DNA from: PMG-095 sp035548415
Lineage (GTDB): Bacteria; Myxococcota_A; Polyangia; Polyangiales; Polyangiaceae
Assembly: GCA_035548415.1 (NCBI GenBank)
Contig: DASZTA010000044.1
Coordinates: forward strand, 53,020 to 117,019
Length of the DNA: 64,000 bases
Reading direction: 5' to 3'
The notes under the pieces are model-generated. The model was not told the origin of the DNA and did no database searches. It saw only the letters and a list, made by a program, of their open reading frames with translations. Position numbers and translations under genes: made by a program. Shown here piece by piece: positions 32,736 through 41,526 of this stretch. Position 1 is the first letter of the stretch; every line of letters begins with the position of its first letter.

Positions 32736-33443
32736 CTAGGGGCAAGCGTCGACGTCCGTGCCCGCTGGGACGCGCGTTGCGCTGGTCCACGTGCCGGGGG
32801 AGCAGCCGCAGGTCCAGGCGCCGTCGGTGAGGGTGTCCGAATCGGCGTCGTACTTGAAGGTGTCGGTGGCGGTGACGACGTTGCCACCGGTGACCTCATA
32901 TTCCTCCAGGGTGATGGTTCCGCTCTCGGCGTCGTAGCTGCCGTTGAAGAGGGTGTTGCCTTCGCTGGTGCCGCTGTTGGTGGTGAGCCAATGAAAGCTG
33001 CCGGTGAGCGCGGCGCCGCTGCAGGTGTCGAAAGTGAGCAGGCCGTTCCAGATTCGACCATTGCTGGCGAGCGCGCCGCAGATCAGCCAGTGGCCTTCCA
33101 GCGTCGCGGCCAGCGCAGCCGGAGCGGCTTCGCAAACAGAGGTAGCCCCACCGACGCCAGCGTCGCCGGCAACCCCGGTCGGCGCGGCTCCCGCACCATC
33201 ATCTCCTGCCGTCGCGAACGAATTGCCCCCATCGACCGCCCCCGCCGCTGCGCTCACGCCGCCAGAATCCGGGTGCGGCCCCTGCATCTCACCCGCATTC
33301 GGCGCGCCGGTGTCGCCGCCGCGTGCTCCGCCCGCTGCCTCGCCGCCGGCCTCCTGCGCGAGCTTCTTGTCATCGGACGAACCGCACGCCACCGCTGCGG
33401 CCACCGCCGCCGTCAGTAGCCCTACGAGCAACCAGACGCGCAT
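32736..33443 (-). CDS. Lipoprotein with Gly/Ala-rich linker
   Basis: A 235-residue predicted lipoprotein. Starting at 33443 the signal is MRVWLLVGLLTAAVAAAVACG (lipobox AVAC); an upstream ATG at 33458 is possible. After a linker of about 80 residues of Gly/Ala/Asp (EAAGGARGGDTGAP...), a globular beta domain (GHWLICGALASNGRIWNGLL, FHWLTTNSGTSEGNTLF, TITLEEYEV) with six cysteines closes the protein. Role unknown; outer-membrane or surface location inferred. Confidence 0.75.
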   Translation of the reverse strand: MRVWLLVGLLTAAVAAAVACGSSDDKKLAQEAGGEAAGGARGGDTGAPNAGEMQGPHPDSGGVSAAAGAVDGGNSFATAGDDGAGAAPTGVAGDAGVGGATSVCEAAPAALAATLEGHWLICGALASNGRIWNGLLTFDTCSGAALTGSFHWLTTNSGTSEGNTLFNGSYDAESGTITLEEYEVTGGNVVTATDTFKYDADSDTLTDGAWTCGCSPGTWTSATRVPAGTDVDACP

Positions 33444-33616
33444 GGCCTCTGATGCCATAGATGGGCGGGGGAGCCAACGCACCTGTTCGACGCCCGGCGC
33501 ACCAGTTTGTCGCTCACCTCGTAGGTCGCCTCGAACGTCTAAGCCCGCAGCTGACGCTAATGAGTCGGTTGTTCTGCGATGGGTCGTACGCGGCGGTGCC
33601 GCTGATGGAGATACCG

Positions 33617-34153
33617 CTAGAGAAGTCCTTGTGGCGGGCCTCGGCCGTCGGCGGGCATGCGGCCTTGCGGGAGCTCGACCACCCGGTCAAGCGCCCCGGT
33701 GCCATCGGCCGCGGAGGGAGAGCCTAGACGGCGACCCTGTCCGGTTTTTACTCGCATCGTCGAGCTTGGCAGGCACTGCTCGATGATGGACTTACGACGC
33801 ACCATGCCGATGAATACCTCTCGGTCGTCGAGCACCGGGACGAAATTCTGCTCGGCGGCGCGAAGGACCAGGGTGTCGAGCTTCGCGTCGATGTGGACGG
33901 GGCGGTAGCTCGTGCGACGCTGAACCTCGAGCAAGGGGGCGTCGCGCGCAAGCCGCGGGTCGACCGCATCGAGCAGGTGCCAAAGAATGTCGCCCTCGGT
34001 CAGGGTTCCGACGTAGCCACCCTCGTCGTCGAGGATCGGAACTGCGGCGAAGCCGTTTGGCTTCATGCGTTCGATGGCCTCGCCGAGCGTGCCGGCGGCG
34101 CTCAGCCAAACCACCTCGCTCTTGGGCGTGAGCAAAAACGCGATATTGATCAT
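33617..34153 (-). CDS. CBS-domain pair protein
   Basis: A 178-residue protein made of two CBS motifs: TLGEAIERMKPNGFAAVPIL...GTLTEGDILWHLL and LDTLVLRAAEQNFVPVLDDREVFIGMVRR. CBS pairs bind adenine nucleotides and regulate partner proteins. The ATG at 34153 begins MINIAFLLTPKSEVVWL, the usual CBS start; the upstream frame extension is not conserved. The last 35 residues are a non-homologous basic tail. No obvious partner nearby. Confidence 0.85.
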   Translation of the reverse strand: MINIAFLLTPKSEVVWLSAAGTLGEAIERMKPNGFAAVPILDDEGGYVGTLTEGDILWHLLDAVDPRLARDAPLLEVQRRTSYRPVHIDAKLDTLVLRAAEQNFVPVLDDREVFIGMVRRKSIIEQCLPSSTMRVKTGQGRRLGSPSAADGTGALDRVVELPQGRMPADGRGPPQGLL

Positions 34154-34363
34154 CGAGGCCTCGCATGACGGGCCCCGCATTTCGGACGTGAGACGAGCGT
34201 TGCCATGCTGCGTAGCCTGGGTCCACCAGGCTCAAGATTGCGTAAGAACGCGCCGGCTCACGCTAAGAAAATCGTTTGGAGGGCCCCCTTATAACTTCTT
34301 GATTAGCCGAGCGCGCAATCCGTGCCCACGCTGTCGCACGTTTCGCTTTAGCGAGGAGATCGT

Positions 34364-35431
34364 GTGGCTCAAATTTCATCCTACAGACCCGCTCCGTCGG
34401 GTCGCACGCTGCGCCGCATCGTGATCGCGGCTGCGATCGTGGTCGGCTCCATCCTGCTCGCCAACGCCACCGTCACGCGCATCGACGCCGCCCACGTCGG
34501 GATCAAGGTGAGCCTTGCCGGCAGCTCGCGCGGCGTGCAAGACGTGCCGATCGTCAGCGGCTGGGTCTTTTTCGATCCTCTGACCGAGCAAATCGTCTCT
34601 TTCCCGACCAGCGTTCAGAACGTGGTCTGGACGAAGTCGCCTGACGAGGGGCGCCCCGTCGACGAATCCATCACGTTCTCATCGCAAGAGGGGGTGAACG
34701 TGAACGCCGACATCGGCTTGTCGTTTCATATCGACCCGCTCAAGGCGCCCCATCTCTATCTCAGGTTCCGGCAGAACGATTTGCTGCAGCTGGCCGACGG
34801 CTACGTGCGTAACTCGGTGCGCGAAGCCTTCAACGACGAAGCGTCGCGCATGCCGGTCCAGGAAATCTACGGCGCAAGCAAAGGCAAACTGGTAGCCGCC
34901 GTCATCAAAGCGCTGGGCGCCGTCCTCGGCAAAGACGGCTTCTTGATCGATCAGCTCACGATCAACGGCGCATTGCGTTTGCCCGAGAACGTCGCCACCG
35001 CCATCAACCGCGCGATGGAAGCGACCCAGACCGCAATTCAGGCCGAGAACCGCGTGCGCCAAGTCAAGGCCGAGGCCGAGCAAGCCATAGCAGAAGCGCA
35101 CGGCGCGGCAGAGGCCGCTCGTGAGCGCGCTGGGGGCGAAGCCGACGCGGTGCTGATCCGCGCGCACTCCGAAGCCAAGGCCAACGAGATCATCCGTCTT
35201 TCTACCAGCGGTACGGTGCTGCAATACCGCGCCATCGAGCGCTGGAATGGCCGGCTGCCAGTGATGCAGGGTGGCGACAAGACACCGCTCCTCACGTTCG
35301 AGACCAGCAGCCTCGGCCTGAACGACGCCGAACGCGAGAAGAAGCTCGAGGCGCTGCTCCAAGAAGACGCGCCGAAGGTCGACGCGCCCGCAGCTGCCGT
35401 GCCCGCCCCCGCTCCGACCAAGCCTCAATAG
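34364..35431 (+). CDS. SPFH/prohibitin-domain membrane protein
   Basis: A 355-residue SPFH (stomatin/prohibitin/flotillin) protein. It has a single N-terminal transmembrane helix (IVIAAAIVVGSILLANATV), then the SPFH domain (DAAHVGIKVSL, GVNVNADIGLSFHID, NDLLQLADGYVRNSVREAF), then a long charged coiled coil rich in Ala/Glu (VRQVKAEAEQAIAEAHGAA) and a Pro/Ala tail. Such proteins form membrane rings or scaffolds. The GTG at 34364 has GAGGAG upstream. No NfeD partner or FtsH is adjacent. Confidence 0.85.
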   Translation: MAQISSYRPAPSGRTLRRIVIAAAIVVGSILLANATVTRIDAAHVGIKVSLAGSSRGVQDVPIVSGWVFFDPLTEQIVSFPTSVQNVVWTKSPDEGRPVDESITFSSQEGVNVNADIGLSFHIDPLKAPHLYLRFRQNDLLQLADGYVRNSVREAFNDEASRMPVQEIYGASKGKLVAAVIKALGAVLGKDGFLIDQLTINGALRLPENVATAINRAMEATQTAIQAENRVRQVKAEAEQAIAEAHGAAEAARERAGGEADAVLIRAHSEAKANEIIRLSTSGTVLQYRAIERWNGRLPVMQGGDKTPLLTFETSSLGLNDAEREKKLEALLQEDAPKVDAPAAAVPAPAPTKPQ

Positions 35432-35450
35432 CGCTGCACGCCCGCGAAGC

Positions 35451-35474
35451 TCGCTCCGGACGGAACCGGAGCGA
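35451..35474. repeat. 9-bp perfect hairpin after the SPFH gene
   Basis: TCGCTCCGG (35451-35459) and CCGGAGCGA (35466-35474) pair around a 6-nt loop, just after the SPFH stop. The following run is A-rich on this strand, so it is not a classical intrinsic terminator for the upstream gene. Confidence 0.5.
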
Positions 35475-35566
35475 AAAATCGTCGCGCCCACTAAGAGGAG
35501 AGAGGCGCGACCAGCCGGCCCGCGCGGCCGCTTCCCGAGCACTGCAGCCGAGAAGGGTGCTATCGG

Positions 35567-37225
35567 GTGCGGGCCGTGGATACTCTCGCCCCCAAAGCCT
35601 CGCCGCGCGAACCGGAGCACCGCGAAAGAGGTCGCCTCTTGTTCGCGGTCGTCGCGCCCTTTCAAGCTTTCTTCCGGCTCGAGGCGGCGGGCGGCCTGGT
35701 GATGATGGCCAGCGCTGCCCTGGCCTTGATTTGGGCAAACTCGCCTTGGCGCTCCGCCTACGAGGCCATCTTTCGCGCCACGATACAGGCCAAGGTCGCC
35801 AACTGGGGCATCGATTGGACGGTTCACCACTTCACGAACGACGCGTTGATGACGTTGTTCTTCGTGGTGGCGGGGCTCGAAATCAAGCGCGAGCTCGTGC
35901 ATGGCGAGCTGAGCAGCTGGGGTAGGGCCAGCTTGCCGCTCGTCGCAGCCGCCGGGGGCATGCTCGTGCCGGCGCTGATCTACTTCAGCCTGAATCGCTC
36001 GGGACCGGCGCGCGCCGGCTGGGCGGTGCCGATGGCTACCGACATCGCGTTTGCGCTGGGATGCTTGGCGCTCGTCAAGCGTCGCGTGCCCTCGCCGGTC
36101 TTCGTGTTCCTGACGGCCCTGGCCATCTTCGACGACCTGGGCGCCATGATCGTCATCGCGCTCTTCTACGGCGGCACCGTTCAGCCGCAGATGCTGCTGG
36201 TGTCACTCCTGCTGGCGGGCGTCTTGCTTCTGCTCGGTCGCCTGCGCGTGCAGGCCATTTTGCCGTACGTCGGCGTCGGTCTACTGCTTTGGGTAGCGGT
36301 GCTGGCGTCGGGTATTCACCCGACCGTCGCCGGCGTCGTGATCGGGCTCGCCCTGCCGACGACGCCGCGTCGGGCGCCGCTCGACGTGGTCGACGATCTC
36401 GACGAAGCGACGACCGCGCTGCGCCGCCAGTGCGCCGAGCGCGGTGCGGCTCCTGAGGGCACGATCGCCGCGATCGAGCGCCACCTCGAGTCGGTGCAGT
36501 CTCCGCTCGATCGAGCGATGCACGGTTTGCACGGCGCGGTGGCGTTCGGCATCGTGCCGCTGTTCGCGCTGGCCAACGCCGGCATCGAGTTGCGGGGCAG
36601 CTCGCTGCTCGCCTCGAGCGTGACGCTAGGAGCGCTGCTCGGCCTGGCCATCGGAAAGCCGCTGGGCGTGCTGGGCGCAACGTGGGCGGCCGTCAAGCTC
36701 AGGCTCGCGCCGCGTCCGACGGGCTCGACGTGGCTACAGCTGTTAGCTGTTTCGCTGGTGGCAGGGGTGGGTTTTACGATGTCGCTTCTGGTCGGCAATC
36801 TCGGCCTGGGGCACACGCGCGGGCTCGAAGACCAAGCGAAGCTCGGCGTGCTCGCCGGTTCCATCGTTTCGGCAGCGCTCGGGCTTTTCGTGTTGCGGCG
36901 CTACAGCCCGCTGACGCAGAGCGACGTCGAGCAAGACCAGCCGGTCATCTTGGACGTGCCGCGCTTCGCGCGTGGCTACGGTGTCCGGCACTGCAACGTC
37001 GCGGGTCCGCTCGTCGATCAGACCCTACGCGAGTTGGATGTCGGCAAGCGCTTCGGCGTCACCGTGATCGGCATCTGGCGCGCCGGCACACCAGCCGGCG
37101 CCCGCAAGCTCGAGCCCATCCAAGCTGAAGACCGCATGCGCGAAGGCGACGTGTTGCTCGTCGCTGGCACTGACGCCGCGGTCGACGACTTCGTCTCTTT
37201 CTCACGAGCGGGCGAGTCACCGTAA
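35567..37225 (+). CDS. nhaA: NhaA Na+/H+ antiporter fused to a TrkA-C domain
   Basis: A 552-residue protein. Residues 20-430 form an NhaA antiporter with its diagnostic segments: NDALMTLFFVVAGLEIKREL, the double-Asp site (LTALAIFDDLGAM), GIHPTVAGVVIGL, and VGFTMSLLVGNL. The extra C-terminal part, about 90 residues, has GVRHCNVAGPLVDQTLREL, FGVTVIGIWR and EDRMREGDVLLVAGT, the pattern of TrkA-C/RCK-C ligand-sensing domains. The antiporter exchanges Na+ for H+; the added domain probably regulates it. The GTG at 35567 or 35576 could be the start. Confidence 0.9.
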   Translation: MRAVDTLAPKASPREPEHRERGRLLFAVVAPFQAFFRLEAAGGLVMMASAALALIWANSPWRSAYEAIFRATIQAKVANWGIDWTVHHFTNDALMTLFFVVAGLEIKRELVHGELSSWGRASLPLVAAAGGMLVPALIYFSLNRSGPARAGWAVPMATDIAFALGCLALVKRRVPSPVFVFLTALAIFDDLGAMIVIALFYGGTVQPQMLLVSLLLAGVLLLLGRLRVQAILPYVGVGLLLWVAVLASGIHPTVAGVVIGLALPTTPRRAPLDVVDDLDEATTALRRQCAERGAAPEGTIAAIERHLESVQSPLDRAMHGLHGAVAFGIVPLFALANAGIELRGSSLLASSVTLGALLGLAIGKPLGVLGATWAAVKLRLAPRPTGSTWLQLLAVSLVAGVGFTMSLLVGNLGLGHTRGLEDQAKLGVLAGSIVSAALGLFVLRRYSPLTQSDVEQDQPVILDVPRFARGYGVRHCNVAGPLVDQTLRELDVGKRFGVTVIGIWRAGTPAGARKLEPIQAEDRMREGDVLLVAGTDAAVDDFVSFSRAGESP

Positions 37226-37601
37226 AACGAAGCCGTGTGGACACAATCTTGATGCGGCCGGCCGCAAGCCTAATGGCATCCTTATACGGATGGATTCAGG
37301 CTCTCAGGGCCGCCGGAAAACGGCTCCGCGCCGGAGTGAACCATGCTCTTCGCCCTCGCCTGCCTGACTATCGGTTTGGGTGTGTTCGTGCTCGTAGCCC
37401 TGGCGGACAGGCGCCACCCTGATCGCCTCAGCCGGCGCGGGCGCCATCTCGCGGGGCTTCCGGAGGACGCGTCTTCGCCCACGCGATCGTCGGCGTGCGG
37501 GTCGTCTGTTTCACCTTCGCGTTCCGGGTACCAGCAACTGCGTCTAGAGCGGCTCCATTTCGGAAGGCGCTAGCCAGGATCCCGTCGCCGTAGAACGCAC
37601 C
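37226..37601. other. Intergenic region holding one possible small membrane ORF
   Basis: Apart from the small frame at 37343 nothing gene-like is seen. There are short GC-rich inverted repeats around 37305-37335, just upstream of that frame. Confidence 0.3.
37343..37573 (+). CDS. Possible small membrane protein
   Basis: A 76-codon frame with GGAG eight bases before the ATG. Its first 20 residues (LFALACLTIGLGVFVLVALA) form one hydrophobic helix followed by basic residues (DRRHPDRLSRRGR). The second half has a non-coding flavour. It could be a real small membrane peptide or the decayed start of a longer gene. Confidence 0.3.
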   Translation: MLFALACLTIGLGVFVLVALADRRHPDRLSRRGRHLAGLPEDASSPTRSSACGSSVSPSRSGYQQLRLERLHFGRR

Positions 37602-38213
37602 TCACGGCGGGCAGTGGTCGACGACTCTGCCGTCGCTGCTCAAGGCGTGGGCGAGGTCTTCGCACTTGGAGGTGTAGGGGTCTTGGCATTGGCAGCGGGT
37701 GCTGGCACCGAGTGGCACGGCGAAGCAGCACTTGTAGGTGCCGGTGCAAACGCTCGCGTCTTTGGGGTTGCTGTTGTTCTGACAGATGCAACTGGTGCCA
37801 GCCTGGATGCAGGCCCAGTTGTCGTCGCCGGGGAGGGTGCTGGAGCCGCCGCTGCTCGAGCCGGCTGCAGACGAGGTGCCGCCGTGGCTCGTGCCGCCGG
37901 ACGCCGTGCCGCCGCCGTTGTCGGGCTCTCCGCCCGCTGCGGCGTTTCCACCAGCGGTGGTGCCGCCGTTGTTGCTGGTGGTGCCGCCGCTGTTGCTAGC
38001 CTTGCCGGCGTCGTTGTTGTTATCGCCGCCGCTGCTCGAGGAGGTTCCGCCACTACCGGAGCCAGAAGCGGACGAGCCACCCGCGGCCGAATCGTCGCTG
38101 GAGTCCGAGCTGCACGCGGCCGCGCCCGCGAATAGCCCGGTAAGAGCGCCGGCGGCCAGCAGAAGACCAAGATGTCGAAACGTTGAGGAAGCTTGCGGGG
38201 GATGGAATGACAT
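37602..38213 (-). CDS. Lipoprotein with Ser/Gly/Asn linker and Cys-rich tail
   Basis: A 203-residue predicted lipoprotein; the signal ends LFAGAAACSSDSS (lipobox AAAC). About 95 residues of SGSG/GGTSS/NNGG linker follow, then a C-terminal domain with eight cysteines (WACIQAGTSCICQNN, YKCCFAVP, CQCQDP, KCEDLA, DHCPP). It shares the linker style of the lipoproteins at 3048 and 32736. Function unknown. Confidence 0.72.
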   Translation of the reverse strand: MSFHPPQASSTFRHLGLLLAAGALTGLFAGAAACSSDSSDDSAAGGSSASGSGSGGTSSSSGGDNNNDAGKASNSGGTTSNNGGTTAGGNAAAGGEPDNGGGTASGGTSHGGTSSAAGSSSGGSSTLPGDDNWACIQAGTSCICQNNSNPKDASVCTGTYKCCFAVPLGASTRCQCQDPYTSKCEDLAHALSSDGRVVDHCPP

Positions 38214-38350
38214 GAGCGCGTAACCCGCAAAGGTAATTGCTTCCGCTCAGGTCGCGCAAGGTCGTAAATGTGGGGACGGCGAGTGAGTCTCAATCTGAGT
38301 CTCGGTCTCGGTCTCCGTCCTTCGCGCGACCGCGCGATGCTCGCAGCTGT

Positions 38351-38770
38351 TCAGGACTCTGCCAAGAACTCGCGCAGCCGCTCGCGCTCGGCTTCGGTCA
38401 AGACCTCGCCGACCCAGCTCTCTAGCTCTGGCTCGCTGAAGAACAGCTTGCGATCGGGCAGGCCTGCCTCGCGGATCACACGCATGAATTGCAGCACCGT
38501 GACGGGCGCCTCTTGGTTGGCCAACGCGGCGCTGCGCTCGGTGCGCGCGTTGTACTGAGCGATGCACTGGCCAAAGCGCTGGGCGGCTTCAGGTGACATG
38601 ACGGGGCAGGTTCGCCAATCTGCGACGGTGACGTGGCGCTGCCCGGCGGGGACGGACTCGAGCGCCTGGGCGATGCTCACGAAGTGCGCGTCGACGTCTT
38701 CGGCCGAGCGCAAGCCGGACGCCACTCGAATCTCGAGCAGGCGTCCGACCCTGACCGCGGCGGTGTTCAC
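38351..38770 (-). CDS. Hypothetical protein, STAS-like
   Basis: A 139-residue soluble protein. RLLEIRVASGLRSAEDVDAHF and HVTVADWRTCPVMSPEAAQRF form alternating strands and helices reminiscent of STAS/SpoIIAA-like folds. The C-terminal helix EAERERLREFLAES is charged. The start is GTG. It precedes cysS on the same strand with a gap of 117 bp. Tentative. Confidence 0.6.
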   Translation of the reverse strand: MNTAAVRVGRLLEIRVASGLRSAEDVDAHFVSIAQALESVPAGQRHVTVADWRTCPVMSPEAAQRFGQCIAQYNARTERSAALANQEAPVTVLQFMRVIREAGLPDRKLFFSEPELESWVGEVLTEAERERLREFLAES

Positions 38771-38887
38771 GAGGAGGCTCCCATCGAGCTGTCACGCTTC
38801 GAAACGGTACGCGACAGGCCAATCATTACTCCATGGGACCGTTTTTCGGAAGCCTCGCCCCGAATTGGCCCGGTCGGCGGGCGGTCG

Positions 38888-40309
38888 TCACATTCGCCTC
38901 CAGCTCGAGCCTTCGGGTGAATCCTCGATGACGATGCCCTTGGCCAACAGCTCCGCGCGCATCGCATCCGACAGCGCAAAGTCCCTGTCTTGTCGGGCCT
39001 GGTTGCGCCGCGCGACTTGGCGCTCGATGAGCGCGTCGTCCTCCAAGGCGGGCGCGGGACCGCCCAGCGCCAGGCCGATGCTGTCGCCCAGCTCGCGGAT
39101 GAGCCGGGCGCGCTCCGGCAAGGGCTCGGGTCGGTCGGCGATGTCCCACAGGGTTGCCAGTGCGCGCGGCGCGTCCAGATCGTCTCGTAGGGCATCGAAG
39201 AAGCGCTGGCGAAGGGGCGAGAGCGAGGTCGGCGGCGCGCTGGACCTGGCATCGGCCTCAGCGGCGCCCGCTCGCACGATGGCGCGCAAGCGCCGCCGCG
39301 CTGCCTCCGCGCCGCGCAAAGCCTCGCCCGATAGCGACAGCGGGCTGCGGTAGTGCGCGGTGTAGAGGTAATAGCGAAATCCGCCCGGGGTTACTCCTAG
39401 GGGTGATAGGTCGTCCAGGTTCGGCGGTTGCCGGCGCTGGGCGCGCGACTTGGAGATCTTTTCGCCGTCGAACAGGAGCCAGGCGCCGTGCATCCACAGC
39501 TGCACCCAGGGCCGCACGTCGAGCGCATTTTCGGCTTGGGCGATTTCGTTGGTGTGGTGCACCGCGACGTGGTCGACGCCGCCGGTGTGGATGTCGATGT
39601 GCGGGCCCAAGTGCTTGGTGGCCATTGCGGAGCACTCGATGTGCCAGCCCGGAAAACCGACGCCCCAAGGGCTCGGCCATTCGAGCTGGCGGCGCGGCCC
39701 ACGCGGCGGCGAGAATTTCCACAGCGCAAAATCCGCGGGGCCGCGCTTGCCAGTGTCGTTGGCGATGCGCCCGTGGGCCGCGCTCGCCTGCAAGCGAGAC
39801 AAGGCGCCGTACCCCGGATCTTTGGCGGTATCGAAATAGACGCCGTCGCTGGCGACGTAAGTGAAGCCACGAGCCTCGAGCTTTTGAATCATCTCGATCT
39901 GCTCCGGAATGTGCTCGGTGGCGCGCGCCCACACGGTTGGCTCGCGCACGTCGAGCAGCGAGAGGTCGCGTTTGAAAAGCTCCGTCCAGATGCGCGCCAC
40001 CTCGAGCGCGCTATGACCGCTCTGCTGCGCGGCCAGCTCGAGCTTGTCTTCGCCCTGATCCGCGTCATCGGTCAGGTGCCCGACGTCGGTGATGTTGATG
40101 ACGTGCTCGACCACCAGCCCTTCGAGCCGCAGCACGCGCGTGAGCAAATCCGCCAGCACGTACGGCCGCATGTTGCCCAGGTGCTGGCGGCTGTAGACGG
40201 TAGGCCCGCAGCTGTAGACGCGCGCCTTGCCCGGCTCACGCGGCTGGAACGGCTCGATGCTGCGGGTGAGGGTGTTGTAGAGGCGGAGGTCGGTGCGAGA
40301 AACGGTCAC
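38888..40309 (-). CDS. cysS: Cysteinyl-tRNA synthetase
   Basis: A 473-residue class I aminoacyl-tRNA synthetase charging tRNA-Cys. RVYSCGPTVYSRQHLGNMRPY contains the first zinc cysteine and the HIGH-like HLGN; FPGWHIECSAMA holds further zinc/cysteine-binding residues; EKISKSRAQ is the KMSKS motif. The GTG at 40309 has GAGGAG five bases upstream and begins just before the domain. It is divergent from bioB across 221 bp that include a 7-bp inverted repeat at 40415-40430. Confidence 0.95.
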   Translation of the reverse strand: MTVSRTDLRLYNTLTRSIEPFQPREPGKARVYSCGPTVYSRQHLGNMRPYVLADLLTRVLRLEGLVVEHVINITDVGHLTDDADQGEDKLELAAQQSGHSALEVARIWTELFKRDLSLLDVREPTVWARATEHIPEQIEMIQKLEARGFTYVASDGVYFDTAKDPGYGALSRLQASAAHGRIANDTGKRGPADFALWKFSPPRGPRRQLEWPSPWGVGFPGWHIECSAMATKHLGPHIDIHTGGVDHVAVHHTNEIAQAENALDVRPWVQLWMHGAWLLFDGEKISKSRAQRRQPPNLDDLSPLGVTPGGFRYYLYTAHYRSPLSLSGEALRGAEAARRRLRAIVRAGAAEADARSSAPPTSLSPLRQRFFDALRDDLDAPRALATLWDIADRPEPLPERARLIRELGDSIGLALGGPAPALEDDALIERQVARRNQARQDRDFALSDAMRAELLAKGIVIEDSPEGSSWRRM

Positions 40310-40530
40310 GGTGGCTCCTCTGGCGCTGAAAACGAGCGGCAAAGAAGCACCGGCCGCCCAACGGTGGGGACGGCTGCTGCTGCGAAATGCGAAAAGACGT
40401 TCGCGTCGAGTCAGGCCGTCCGAGGACGGCAACAACACGTGACGCGCAGCGTGATTTCGAACATCTGCCCGGCAGTCTAACCCAAACTGGACGGGCGGTC
40501 ACGGTAACGCTACACGGTGGGCGTTCTCAG

Positions 40531-41526
40531 ATGTCCGCCACCGTCAAAACCGCCGCTCCGCAAGCCATCCGCCACGACTGGACCCTCGCCGAAGTGCGAG
40601 CCCTCCATGACTTGCCGCTGTTCCAGCTGATCGACCGCGCGCGAGCAGTGCACTTGGCGCACCATTCGGAAGACACGGTGCAGCTCTGCACCTTGCTCAG
40701 CGTCAAGACGGGCGGCTGCCCCGAAGACTGCGCGTATTGCCCGCAGTCGTCCCACCACCAAGCCGTGACGGGCGAGGCCATGCTCAAGGTGGAGGACGTG
40801 ATCGCCAGCGCGCGCCGCGCCAAAGAAGCCGGCTCCACGCGCTTCTGCATGGGCGCTGCCTGGCGCGAGGTCAAAGATGGGCCCGCCTTCGACCGCGTGA
40901 TCGAGATGGTCAAAGGCGTGAAGGCCGAAGGGCTGGAGGCCTGCGTGACGCTCGGCATGCTCTCGGCCGAGCAAGCGGCGAAGCTCAAGGACGCCGGGCT
41001 CGACGCCTACAACCACAACCTCGACACGTCGCCTGGCTTCTACAAGTCGATCATCTCGACCCGCACCTACAAAGATCGCCTGAACACGCTCAGCAACGTG
41101 CGCAACGCCGGCATCACCGTGTGCACCGGCGGCATCATCGGTATGGGCGAGGGGATTGACGACCGCTGCGCCATGCTGCTCGAGATCGCCAAGCTCGATC
41201 CGCAGCCGGAGAGCGTCCCCGTGAACGCGCTGGTGCGGGTCGAAGGCACGCCGCTGCAGGCCTTGCCGCCCATCGATCCGCTCGAGCTCGTGCGCATGAT
41301 TGCGGTGGCGCGCATCCTGCTGCCGCGCTCGAAAGTGCGCCTGAGCGCGGGACGCACGGATTTGCCGCGAGAAGCTCAGCTGATGTGCCTCTACGCGGGC
41401 GCCAACAGCATCTTTTACGGCGACAAGCTGCTCACGACGCCGAACCCGGGCCCGGACGAGGACATGGACCTGCTCAAGGTCGCCGGCTTGAAGGGCGAAG
41501 TCTCTTCCGCCGCAGCCGCGAGCTGA
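40531..41526 (+). CDS. bioB: Biotin synthase
   Basis: A 331-residue radical SAM enzyme that inserts sulfur into dethiobiotin. The [4Fe-4S] motif is GGCPEDCAYCPQSS; the second-cluster residues lie in FCMGAAWRE and CVTLGML; YNHNLDTSP and VRLSAGRTDLP are hallmarks. The ATG at 40531 is the natural start; the longer open frame upstream is not conserved. No other biotin gene is adjacent. Its last 53 bp overlap the convergent matrixin gene. Confidence 0.95.
   Translation: MSATVKTAAPQAIRHDWTLAEVRALHDLPLFQLIDRARAVHLAHHSEDTVQLCTLLSVKTGGCPEDCAYCPQSSHHQAVTGEAMLKVEDVIASARRAKEAGSTRFCMGAAWREVKDGPAFDRVIEMVKGVKAEGLEACVTLGMLSAEQAAKLKDAGLDAYNHNLDTSPGFYKSIISTRTYKDRLNTLSNVRNAGITVCTGGIIGMGEGIDDRCAMLLEIAKLDPQPESVPVNALVRVEGTPLQALPPIDPLELVRMIAVARILLPRSKVRLSAGRTDLPREAQLMCLYAGANSIFYGDKLLTTPNPGPDEDMDLLKVAGLKGEVSSAAAAS

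Noticed and set aside
35451..35474. Intrinsic terminator after the SPFH gene
   Set aside because: The hairpin is good but is followed by A residues, not T; listed as a repeat only.
37343..37573. KdpF-like subunit or kdp operon remnant
   Set aside because: Only a generic hydrophobic helix is visible; no kdpA/B sequence follows.
38270..38330. Tandem repeat GTCTCG near 38285-38320
   Set aside because: A short simple-sequence run (GAGTCTCGGTCTCGGTCTC) with no sign of function.
40415..40430. Operator between cysS and bioB
   Set aside because: The 7-bp inverted repeat GCCGTCC-GA-GGACGGC is short and its 2-nt loop makes a hairpin unlikely; there is no evidence for a specific regulator.
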